From NCBI GenBank assembly GCA_002490995.1, contig DKVC01000092.1, forward strand, positions 1-30,434: a DNA stretch of 30,434 nucleotides, read 5' to 3'. The stretch is from Lachnospiraceae bacterium UBA7188. GTDB taxonomy: Bacteria > Bacillota > Clostridia > Lachnospirales > Lachnospiraceae. A program made the position numbers and the translations under genes. Positions 25,201-30,296 of the stretch are shown here, in pieces. Position 1 is the first letter of the stretch. The number at the start of each line of letters is the position of its first letter. Below the pieces are notes generated by a model. The model had not been told where the DNA came from, made no database searches, and saw only the letters and a list, made by a program, of their open reading frames with translations.

Positions 25201-25462
25201 GCTGTTCCCTGTCAATGCTGCCCTCTCCGTCCGCCTGTGCGGGGATGACGCCGCTCTCATAACATTTTTCCGTATGAACATGCACTTCCTCACTGCATGC
25301 AAGCACTTTTTTCTCATGGCTCAGAGCCTGCCCGTTCATCTTCAGCGCGGCAGTGGTTCCAGCCGTAACCAATATTGCAAGGCAAAGGAAAACCGCCAGC
25401 CAGCGCCTGTATTTTTTCTGCTCACCCAATAACTTTGCAGCCTGTTTCTTCAAAGTTTCCAT
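19220..25462 (-). CDS. Giant LPETG-anchored adhesin/tip pilin with His-Cys repeats and SpaA-type domains
   Basis: This is a 2,080-residue surface protein. It has a signal or anchor helix at 20-40; twelve HxHTxxCY-type units at 60-330, spaced 15-25 residues apart with intervening (L/I)CG motifs; a tandem Ser/Glu repeat at about 385-432; and several related beta domains at about 440-1050 (SYRLKFLVDGTEIEPEG, VQGLDGEGN). A large central region follows, then an InlB-like repeat (YDANGG ... GYKFIGWNTKPDGTG ... VKLYAQW). Three SpaA/Cna-B domains lie at about 1690-2030, with E-box motifs such as YWLKETKAPDGYN. Last come LPETG at 2041, a membrane helix and RRKKRK. The start at 25462 follows AAGGAAGGAGACGGCACA. 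It probably forms the pilus tip or an ancillary subunit. Confidence 0.88.
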   Translation of the reverse strand: METLKKQAAKLLGEQKKYRRWLAVFLCLAILVTAGTTAALKMNGQALSHEKKVLACSEEVHVHTEKCYESGVIPAQADGEGSIDREQPICGYADYVVHTHDAGCYDEDGELVCELPEIKAHVHDESCFEKQMVLVCGKEETPAHQHTADCRELICGQEESLPHQHTEDCRELICGKEETEGHQHTDACRTITQGELICENTEEGHEHTEECYEQIESITCGMEETEGHTHTEECYGPYICGYEGEEEEHIHTEECYGPYTCGYGEETEGHVHTEDCYQVKEVAVCGELELHTHIREASEGQASCYDAEGNLICGIPELREHQHGEECFEIIEVKDDEDGKLYQKVYEDADVRVTAEYMADAHIPEEAELVAERIEVEPDSEGAGETAGTESEESSDVQESAGTESVESSDAQESTGTESAESSDAQELSGTESEGIETEIIEEKVSYRLKFLVDGTEIEPEGTVSFIVQGLDGEGNNAGELVTLVYKAGDGVETMAVTLKVTKEITRETGAGNESEEAQLIRKVYEDTEVRVTAEYGKDANIPEAAQLVAQRLDTDDDQAPVNADSEAGVQTSQEAGGEADAQAIHEVSSETDTQASGEADGETGAEATKESGNVTDTQDSKVSADETEAQVSQEAGSEADAQEASVTLETVEKEVSYRLMFLADGAEIEPEGDVKFTVQGLDGEGNDVGEAVAVEYHAGDSLDTLTVSLTRTVTIEVQHAFHKEAQDGDLRVIVKYDSDAEIPEGAVLRVSRITAEDETSYAELEAGYQEQAGEGAAMDLGFAAGFYMGEEPVEVQAPVTIEVQMAGSGYEAGDKLNVFSLEENGAEKLDASPVTVKEDGSIAVSFKSNRLSAYMIGAAVTGFRKECRNDELNITVIAEYGPEAELPKEAELKVEAITPETDPEHYAQREAEYLEMAGEGATMDMLLNIGFYVDGVEVEPKAPVSITIQMADGQYEDGEQMNVIHFGDEGTEKLTASDIETDEEGNKTTGFETNGFSNYALGRAAGAVTTLESGKSYQIYCESSNGKYALYHNENHVVSAVPVTVNTQGTIEVQEGYKEEGFTWIYESNSYGTSLKSEDGWCLADIGHGWTMMESFTMLQFGKKDSDSSDSFGISSTVTSNYLTYTNGQIGSTSEGDYTAWKFVVKSERKSYKINYYQNEESVSAVNKLQDEPEGKGELIGTKEVYSEERNGKEVICIPLTGSVTKTSEDGSQVSTDIGNLGTLTGTGIGIDCEFYGWSLMRNSNFLADTNHLIYCGDPSVIFNGMRAPTFVEEGVLTVDVEDDLIKRMLENNGGIDLYAIWAVPSGAGGLTYAGTGNGSLDKNTFPGDTNRKNKGVVFFIRLDGTVIEEPNKNTSEYDPEKYTQLLVFARDENGNKIQNPLNYWMYIYGKKEAEIIANLRYKPQNEDLLAALKDSTANNKTIKVAGETVTFPNNMTLEDFEANYYVSWYVCKDGTPQQNDCWHIDGVVLKKEGIWNLSYDANGGDTSTIISTKQYKFKDTNDGENETATVHNSLRTFENASAAQETDIHPDRVGYKFIGWNTKPDGTGVSFTAGEYFSETGTEAEDFNDNDTITVDAEGNVFQKNGEQVPNLKATRNSNGVYEVKLYAQWGNGTNRLIVKKTGMDKTTALPGAEFKLSECTKGDNGVLVESKNLTGSNGSAVNENGILTIQNLENNTYYCLEEIVPPNGYELRTEKIYFSVLVDEANQAGEVVDLFILNEKGEKIDRPQWLQKSYSGGGSQGSGGLATIQFVFADKAIYQEVVFKKTKEDGQTSLGGAQFQLYKGTKGADEQISYEQVPLDTSTLSAGVESEESGVFKFSNLKDDEGKKTQSLPYGYYKLVETTTPTGYKPTTVYFEINDPDTLPNNGMVVTGVEVDGEAVTDLDQSKYSVESEGTTTTVEGVKITRYKYTLSVANLPSTKTVALRKVGSGETTGLSGAEFELYRDDKLTDKVNTELIQTNENGIALIGELDCGEYWLKETKAPDGYNLPTGPIKIIVETGKVTAMNGTVPDVQDKEDTISEGKTGYILTIYNSKGIVLPETGGSGTTMFTLGGVAVIAASLMYGLSMRRKKRKGGYY
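24182..24307. repeat. 42-bp tandem repeat inside the adhesin gene
   Basis: Three in-frame 42-bp units run at 24182-24223, 24224-24265 and 24266-24307, with a partial unit further along. They encode 14-residue repeats of the type GTESxESSDAQE. The first two units are nearly identical. The repeat length is a multiple of three, so copy changes would alter linker length without a frameshift. Confidence 0.7.
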
Positions 25463-25490
25463 TGTGCCGTCTCCTTCCTTTATTTAAACA

Positions 25491-26084
25491 TTAGTTGATA
25501 AATCCAATCTGTTCCATAGGCCAGACTCTGACGATAATCCTGCCTACCACCATTCCGTCGCTGATACATCCCACCGCAGTGTTGCGGCTGTCTATGCTTG
25601 TGGCCCTGTGGTCACCCATGACAAAGCATTTCCCGTCCGGGACCTGATAAGGCAATTCTATATTGCACTCTCCCAGAGCCTTATCCGTGATATATGGTTC
25701 ATTCAGCTGCTCCCCATTGACATATACATTCCCCTCTTCATCTATGTCAACCCAGTCACCCGCAACGGCGATTACCCGCTTTACCAGAATGCTGTTGTTG
25801 TAATAAAAAGCGATTATGTCTCCCGTGGTGAATTTCTTGCTGTTCAGCGCCACCACGATATCTCCGTCATGGAGTGTATCCGTCATGGAAAAACCGTTAA
25901 TCTGCAGAACCGGCAGTACCAAAACCGCTATCAGAACCGCTGCCGCCGCCACTACCAGGAGAGAAAAAGCCGTGCTTCGCAACACCCGTCCGTAATTTCG
26001 TTTATATTGTTCCTTCCTGAGTTCTGCCTCAAGCTGCTCCAGTGTGGGAGCTTCCTCCGGAACGATTGTCTGTCTCTTCCTCAT
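25491..26084 (-). CDS. Signal peptidase I of the pilus operon
   Basis: This 197-residue membrane protease has a single N-terminal helix (about 39-60) after a basic region. The extracytoplasmic catalytic domain carries S66 in INGFSMTDTLHDGD and K102 in ILVKRVIAVAGD, the Ser-Lys dyad of standard type I enzymes, and the GDHRATSIDSR box near 157. It is a bacterial-type Ser-Lys enzyme, not the Ser-His ER/SipW type. The start at 26084 is chosen because AGAGGA is well spaced; ATG 26099 is also possible. Either start overlaps the upstream coiled-coil gene. It probably removes signals from the pilins and perhaps the TasA-like proteins of this operon. Confidence 0.9.
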   Translation of the reverse strand: MRKRQTIVPEEAPTLEQLEAELRKEQYKRNYGRVLRSTAFSLLVVAAAAVLIAVLVLPVLQINGFSMTDTLHDGDIVVALNSKKFTTGDIIAFYYNNSILVKRVIAVAGDWVDIDEEGNVYVNGEQLNEPYITDKALGECNIELPYQVPDGKCFVMGDHRATSIDSRNTAVGCISDGMVVGRIIVRVWPMEQIGFIN

Positions 26085-26667
26085 CTTGTTCCTCTGCATC
26101 CTTTATTTCTGTGGGAGAAAAATCCGGCTGCCGTGTCTCAGCCGTCCGCTTTGCACTGTCAGCATCCTCCGGTTCTCTGTCCGGAGAGAATCCTGTGGTT
26201 TCCGTCACCGCGCCCATGTTTTCCAGATATTGTTCCACGGCTTTCTGAGCCGCCGCGAAGATGCCTTCCAGCTTTTGACCCACTTCCGCTATGGAAACCT
26301 GACCTTCCACCTCGAATATCCTGCCGGAACGATACTCCTCTATCACTTTCCGCAACTCCCCTATCCGGGTATCCTTCTGGTTCAGTCTGTCTTTCAGCCT
26401 GTCGAGCTGACCATCCTTTTCCTTCAGGCGTTCCTTGAACCTTTCAACCTGGACATCCTTCTCGTTCAGGCGTCCCTTCAGCTTCTCAATCTGGGCATCC
26501 TTGTTATCCATCCGTTCTATGAAGCGGCTGTTGGTTTCCTGGAGCTGGTTCAGCTCCGCTGTCGTCGCTTCCAATTTTGCCTGGAGCTGCGCCGCCTCTC
26601 TGCCCTGTGCCAACAGCAGCTGGAGAAGGTCATGCCGCCGCAGCTTATGCAGTTCTTTTTCTGTCAT
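26029..26667 (-). CDS. Coiled-coil protein, first gene of the pilus operon
   Basis: This 212-residue protein begins MTEKELHKLRRHDLLQLLLA. A long coiled coil spans about 20-112, with repeats such as EKLKGRLNEKDVQVERFKER at roughly 14-residue intervals. Residues 120-155 (VSIAEVGQKLEGIFAAAQKA) form a conserved helical segment, and the tail is acidic and disordered. Similar small proteins precede signal peptidase in Lachnospiraceae pilus operons and are often misnamed DNA-repair proteins. There is no signal peptide. The start at 26667 is set by the conserved MTEKEL opening; the ribosome site is weak. The upstream open frame crosses the inverted repeat and is not taken as coding. Confidence 0.7.
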   Translation of the reverse strand: MTEKELHKLRRHDLLQLLLAQGREAAQLQAKLEATTAELNQLQETNSRFIERMDNKDAQIEKLKGRLNEKDVQVERFKERLKEKDGQLDRLKDRLNQKDTRIGELRKVIEEYRSGRIFEVEGQVSIAEVGQKLEGIFAAAQKAVEQYLENMGAVTETTGFSPDREPEDADSAKRTAETRQPDFSPTEIKDAEEQDEEETDNRSGGSSHTGAA

Positions 26668-26700
26668 TATGCTTTTCCGCCCCCGGCTCCTTTTCCGGAA

Positions 26701-26730
26701 ATACCACATAACAGTTATTACGCGGTAAAC
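26701..26730 (+). repeat. Left inverted repeat of an invertible segment
   Basis: This 30-bp arm begins ATACCACATAACAG and ends TTACGCGGTAAAC. It matches the reverse complement of 26921-26950 at 29 of 30 positions (A in place of G at position 6). It lies 34 bp upstream of the pilus operon's first start codon. Confidence 0.9.
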
Positions 26731-26920
26731 GCGGACAAAAAGGATAAGATTTTTTTTGATTTTTAAAATTTTCTTTCTTTTTTGACGTATCCTTTGACTA
26801 GGCATCTGCTATAGTGAATGTAAAGAAGGGCAGCACATATACACCGATTTGACGTAATGCCCGCATTTCGAATTGATATGAACAAATTCAGAAGGGACAT
26901 GAATTTAAAATTGTTTTTCG
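26731..26920. promoter_or_regulatory. Invertible promoter segment (190 bp)
   Basis: This is the AT-rich DNA between the two 30-bp inverted repeats, located between the pilus operon and a tyrosine recombinase gene. It contains no gene. It holds two copies of TTTGACGTA (26781-26789, 26848-26856) and a TTTGACT (26793-26799), an AT-rich tract at 26745-26780 and one candidate promoter. The layout matches known invertible promoter switches such as fimS and gut-bacterial invertons. Confidence 0.8.
26782..26815 (+). promoter_or_regulatory. Candidate promoter inside the invertible segment
   Basis: An extended -10 element, TGCTATAGT (26807-26815), lies on the + strand downstream of an AT-rich UP-like tract and TTGAC repeats at 26782 and 26794. 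The -35 spacing (10 or 22 bp) is not standard, so recognition would rely on the extended -10 or an activator. In this assembly it points rightward, away from the pilus operon. Inversion would point it at the operon. Confidence 0.5.
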
Positions 26921-26950
26921 GTTTACCGCGTAATAACTGTTATGCGGTAT
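26921..26950 (-). repeat. Right inverted repeat of the invertible segment
   Basis: This is the partner of 26701-26730. It contains the recombinase stop codon (26940-26942). Read leftward, ACCGCATAAC and GTTATTACGCGGT can form a 10-bp stem with a 3-nt bulge, which might weaken read-through from the recombinase. Confidence 0.9.
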
Positions 26951-27827
26951 CTTGGTGTTGGCAAAGCAGCAGGCCCAGTTTTTCAATCCTTTCTTCCTGC
27001 ACTGCACAGCTCACCAAAGTGTAGATCCTTGTAGTGTTGATACTGGAATGACCAAGCAGGTCAGCCAGGTGGCATATATCTTTTTCTTCATTATAATATG
27101 TCACCGCGAAGAGGTGACGGAGGTTATGGGGGAATACCTTGCTTTTATCCACTCCGGCTTCCTCGCAGAGCGCTTTCATGGAATGCAGGATATTGCTCCG
27201 ATCCATGGGCCTGCCGCTGCGGGTGATGAAGATGCTGCCCTTTACTATGCCCTGTTCCTTCGTATAGTGTCTCAGTTCTTTGCACAGTTCTGCGGGAAGG
27301 AGTACCGTACGATTCTTTCCTTTCAGGGATACGTTGGCTCTTCTGCCAGCCAGGGACTCCACTGTAATAAACGGAAGTTCGCTGATCCGGATCCCAGTCG
27401 CGCATATGGTCTGTATCAGCAGGCTGAGGCGGCGGTCGCCTTTCTTTTCCGCAGCCTTCACCAGGCGGATGTATTCTTCCCGGGTCAGTTCCCGCTCACC
27501 GGCGCGGAAGACCGCTTTCTGGATCCGGAAGGCTTTCACCACACAGTCCCCGCGTCCCAGGAAACGCAGGAAAGCGTTGAGTGCCGCCAGCATGGAGTTC
27601 GCGCTGGTGACCGCATAGTTATCCGCCAGGTGCTGTTTGTAGCTGACTACCGTCTCCTTGGTGAAGGTGGTTCCTTCGCCTGCATACTTCAGAAAATTCA
27701 TTACGTCCCTCATGTACTTTTCTATGGTGGCTTTGCTCTTCTCTTCGGCCTTCAGGGTGTTTATAAAGTGCTCTGCAAGACTTTTTTCCAGTTTTTCTTC
27801 CGTTTTTTGTTCCATTTTCTGTTCCAT
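26940..27827 (-). CDS. Tyrosine recombinase, likely invertase for the adjacent switch
   Basis: This is a 295-residue XerC/D-like protein. The N-terminal SAM-like core-binding domain spans about 15-105 and the catalytic domain about 110-290. Catalytic residues are R147 (ATGIRISEL), a Lys near 169 (VSLKGKNR), H234 and R237 (FPHNLRH), H260 (DLLGHSS) and Y269 (TTRIYT), so all six positions look intact. ATG 27827 is chosen because GGAGGATAAAGCC precedes it; ATG 27857 is possible but lacks a site. The gene ends inside the right inverted repeat, directly beside the segment it probably inverts. It is transcribed toward the pilus operon. Confidence 0.9.
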   Translation of the reverse strand: MEQKMEQKTEEKLEKSLAEHFINTLKAEEKSKATIEKYMRDVMNFLKYAGEGTTFTKETVVSYKQHLADNYAVTSANSMLAALNAFLRFLGRGDCVVKAFRIQKAVFRAGERELTREEYIRLVKAAEKKGDRRLSLLIQTICATGIRISELPFITVESLAGRRANVSLKGKNRTVLLPAELCKELRHYTKEQGIVKGSIFITRSGRPMDRSNILHSMKALCEEAGVDKSKVFPHNLRHLFAVTYYNEEKDICHLADLLGHSSINTTRIYTLVSCAVQEERIEKLGLLLCQHQDTA

Positions 27828-27886
27828 GGCTTTATCCTCCAGTATGTTCCGCCGCATGGGTTTGGGGCGGGTTTCAAAATATATTT

Positions 27887-27915
27887 ATGGTATCATCCTT
27901 TTGAGGGCTTGTCAC
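27887..27915 (-). promoter_or_regulatory. Candidate promoter of the tyrosine recombinase
   Basis: On the minus strand GTGACA (27915-27910) and TACCAT (27892-27887) are separated by 17 bp, about 60 bp upstream of the chosen start. The match to consensus is moderate. Confidence 0.4.
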
Positions 27916-27969
27916 TTTGAAAAGATTCGTTATTTCGTGAATCCGTTCCGGTAAATTTCCAAAAAATCC

Positions 27970-27997
27970 TTGACATTGAGCAGAAATATGTTATTCT
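27970..27997 (+). promoter_or_regulatory. Candidate promoter upstream of a gene remnant
   Basis: TTGACA (27970-27975), a 16-bp spacer, and TATTCT (27992-27997). It faces the short Rpn-type fragment at 28014. Confidence 0.4.
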
Positions 27998-28013
27998 ATA
28001 GAGAAACGGTTGT

Positions 28014-28235
28014 GTGGAGATGCCTGAACTGCCTTATGATGACGGGGCAGGGACAATATTCCTGTATACAAAAGGGACAGAGGGCAATCCCCCGGAAGAA
28101 CTGCGGCAGCTTATGCGGTACATGGAGCACTCCACCCTCAGCAATGCACAGACGGCAGGCCTGGTGCGGCTGCATAAGACAGCGAGAGCGTGCTGCTTTA
28201 TAAAACGCTTTATAAAACCGATTTTCCTCTCTTGA
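28014..28235 (+). pseudogene. Remnant of an Rpn-type PD-(D/E)XK nuclease/transposase
   Basis: A 73-codon frame contains PYDDGAGTIFLYTKGTEGNP and PEELRQLMRYMEHST, which resemble the C-terminal part of the Rpn/PD-(D/E)XK nuclease family transposases common in Lachnospiraceae. The nuclease core is missing, and the sequence becomes unrelated after about residue 55 (LHKTARACC). There is no proper ribosome site. It is best read as a decayed fragment, not a working gene. Confidence 0.6.
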
Positions 28236-28260
28236 CAACCCCACCTTTTTTTACTATACT
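28232..28260 (+). promoter_or_regulatory. Strong sigma-A-type promoter
   Basis: A perfect TTGACA (28232-28237), a 17-bp spacer and TATACT (28255-28260). Transcription would begin near 28267, at an inverted repeat TTGTGAAT (28265-28272) / ATTCACAA (28302-28309) that could fold at the 5' end of the message. Confidence 0.75.
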
Positions 28261-28286
28261 AAGGTTGTGAATCGGGGAGGGCACCC

Positions 28287-28823
28287 ATTACGCAAAACGG
28301 CATTCACAATATAAACTATCATTTTACGGCAAAGGGGATGGTACCCATCGAAAAAAACATTCTTGTTGTAGATGAACAGGGCAACGAATATGAAGCGACC
28401 TGGCCGAAACGTGCCAGAGGTCTTGTGAAAAACGGCAGGGCACGCTTCCTTTCTGAAAACAAGATATGCCTTGCGTGTCCGCCGGATAGATATTTGGAGG
28501 ATAACGGGATGACAGATATTGATATCGGAATGAGCAATGTGGAAACGACAGAAGGCGCGGCTGCTGCACTGGAAGAAGCGGTTGACCTGGCATACATTTT
28601 CAGGCAGATTAAGGCAATCCAGGATCAGACAGCCTATCTAAACAACGCAATTGACGGGCTTACCCAAATGACTGACGGTGACAGCGGCGATTGCGGCTCA
28701 CCGGGAAACATTCAGGGGCAGGCCAAAGCACAGGCTCTGGGTGATGTTGTTCGCTGCAGGGAAACTACGAATCAACAGCTGCTGAATTTCTACATTACTG
28801 TTTACAATGATATGACATCATAG
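28287..28823 (+). CDS. Conserved small Lachnospiraceae-type protein, possibly ATT-initiated
   Basis: The core (ILVVDEQGNEYEATWPKRAR, then GLVKNGRARFLSENKICLAC) is a short conserved module that I know only as hypothetical in Lachnospiraceae. Its K/R pattern recalls the RRXRR-type N-terminal domain. A helical C-terminal half follows (AYIFRQIKAIQDQTAYLNNA). With ATG 28338 the protein is 161 residues, but GGGG abuts that ATG with no spacing. An in-frame ATT at 28287 has GGGGAGG at 28274-28280, six bases away, and adds 17 residues (ITQNGIHNINYHFTAKG). No canonical start lies between the promoter and ATG 28338. The ATT start is therefore proposed; the ATG is the conservative alternative. Function unknown. 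Confidence 0.6.
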   Translation: MTQNGIHNINYHFTAKGMVPIEKNILVVDEQGNEYEATWPKRARGLVKNGRARFLSENKICLACPPDRYLEDNGMTDIDIGMSNVETTEGAAAALEEAVDLAYIFRQIKAIQDQTAYLNNAIDGLTQMTDGDSGDCGSPGNIQGQAKAQALGDVVRCRETTNQQLLNFYITVYNDMTS

Positions 28824-28840
28824 TAATAAAAACAACGCGG

Positions 28841-28873
28841 ATATCCGCTGAAGCACCACGCTTCGGCGGATAT
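28841..28873 (+). terminator. Intrinsic terminator
   Basis: ATATCCGCTGAAGC (28841-28854) pairs with GCTTCGGCGGATAT (28860-28873), with one G-T pair and a 5-nt loop. The following T-run (TTCTTT) is interrupted. It ends the small-protein transcript before the antiporter gene. Confidence 0.7.
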
Positions 28874-28969
28874 TCTTTCGTGCGATGTATGTTCCGATAA
28901 GGCAGGAAAACATTTTTAAGTGCCAAAAGAAACAAACGGCAGCATAAAATTATACAGGGAGAGATTATT

Positions 28970-30166
28970 ATGGAAGCTTACAGTATTTTCAAGGATCTGG
29001 CAATCATCATTGTATTTGCAAAAATTTTCGGCATTCTGGCGAGGAAGTGCAAAGCTCCCCAGGTGGTGGGTGAAATCATCGCCGGGCTGATTATCGGCCC
29101 CAGTATCCTGGGACTGGTGGAACAGACGGACTTTCTGACCAGGATGGCGGAAGTGGGCGTAGTGCTGCTGATGTTCTCCGCCGGACTGGAAACCAATCTG
29201 AAGGATCTGATGAAAACCGGACCGGTGGCATTCCTCATCGCCTGCGCCGGCGTGTTTGTTCCTCTGCTGGGCGGTACTTTGCTGTACATGGGCATGTACG
29301 GAGCCGCGCCCTGGGGCTCGGAGAAATTCTACACTGCCGTCTTTATCGGCGTCATTATGACCGCCACCAGTGTGAGCATTACGGTGGAGGCACTGAAGGA
29401 GCTGGGCAAACTGAAAGGGAAGGTCGGCACCACTATCCTGAGCGCCGCCATTATCGATGATGTACTGGGGATCATTGTGCTGACCTTTGTGGTAGGATTC
29501 AAGAGCCCTGACTCCAATCCCGGCAAGGTAGTGCTTTCCACCCTGCTCTTCTTTGCCATGGCTCTGGTGGTGGGCATTATCCTGTTCCAGATTTTCAAAC
29601 GCCTGGACGACAGATATCCCCATACCCGCCGGATTCCCATTCTGGGACTGGCTCTATGCTTTTTCTTTGCCTATGCGGCAGAGAAGTATTTCGGGATTGC
29701 GGATATTACAGGAGCTTATGTGGCAGGCATCGTCCTTTGCTCCATCCGGGATTCCAATTATATCGACCGGAAGATGGAAGTCAGCTCCTACATGCTCTTC
29801 GGCCCGGTGTTCTTTGCCAGCATCGGCCTGAAGACCAGCATCGACAATGTAAACGGCGATATCCTGCTGTTCTCACTGGGCTTTGTGCTGGTGGCGCTGC
29901 TCTGCAAGATCATCGGCTGCGGCCTGATGGCGAAAATCTGCCGGTTCAGCACCGCAGACAGCCTGAAAATCGGCGTGGGGATGATGACCCGAGGGGAAGT
30001 GGCTCTGATCGTGGCGCAGAAGGGTTTGTCTGTGGGGTTGCTGACTCCTGTTTATTTTACGTCAGTTATTTTACTGATTATTGTGTCAAGCATTTCCACC
30101 CCCATTATCCTGAAGCTGCTCTATGCAAAGGATAAAGAAGAAGTCGGGGCAGAGGCAAGCGCCTGA
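28970..30166 (+). CDS. CPA2-family cation/proton antiporter
   Basis: This 398-residue membrane protein has about 12 predicted helices. Diagnostic segments are QVVGEIIAGLIIGPSILGL near residue 31, MTATSVSITVEAL near 130, and the paired aspartates in AIIDDVLGIIVL near 163, typical of electrogenic NapA/NhaA-like exchangers. It would exchange Na+ (or K+) for H+ across the cell membrane. It is slightly short, ends soon after the last helix and lacks a TrkA-N/RCK regulatory domain. The start at 28970 follows AGGGAGAGATTATT. It is monocistronic, flanked by terminator-like hairpins, and looks like an ordinary chromosomal gene. Confidence 0.9.
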   Translation: MEAYSIFKDLAIIIVFAKIFGILARKCKAPQVVGEIIAGLIIGPSILGLVEQTDFLTRMAEVGVVLLMFSAGLETNLKDLMKTGPVAFLIACAGVFVPLLGGTLLYMGMYGAAPWGSEKFYTAVFIGVIMTATSVSITVEALKELGKLKGKVGTTILSAAIIDDVLGIIVLTFVVGFKSPDSNPGKVVLSTLLFFAMALVVGIILFQIFKRLDDRYPHTRRIPILGLALCFFFAYAAEKYFGIADITGAYVAGIVLCSIRDSNYIDRKMEVSSYMLFGPVFFASIGLKTSIDNVNGDILLFSLGFVLVALLCKIIGCGLMAKICRFSTADSLKIGVGMMTRGEVALIVAQKGLSVGLLTPVYFTSVILLIIVSSISTPIILKLLYAKDKEEVGAEASA

Positions 30167-30220
30167 ATGTATACCCACAAACGCAGATAATTGCCGTCTG
30201 CACAGTAAGGAAGTGTCTAC

Positions 30221-30296
30221 AAATAACCGCTGCAGGTTTATAGCGAGTTTTATTGTATTTCTGGGTTTTTGCCTGAATAAATTGCAGCGGTTATTT
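30221..30296 (+). terminator. Long-stem hairpin after the antiporter gene
   Basis: AAATAACCGCTGCA (30221-30234) and TGCAGCGGTTATTT (30283-30296) are perfect complements of 14 bp with a 48-nt loop, ending in a short T-run. It may terminate the antiporter transcript, although the loop is long for an intrinsic terminator. Confidence 0.45.

Noticed and set aside
24474..25290. Reading the His-rich adhesin repeats as pneumococcal-type histidine triads.
   Set aside because: The motif is HxHTxxCY with Cys, not HxxHxH, and spacing differs.
26836..26870. A minus-strand TATATG in the invertible segment that could drive the pilus operon in the present orientation.
   Set aside because: No -35 or extended -10 accompanies it, and the AT-rich upstream tract is on the wrong side.
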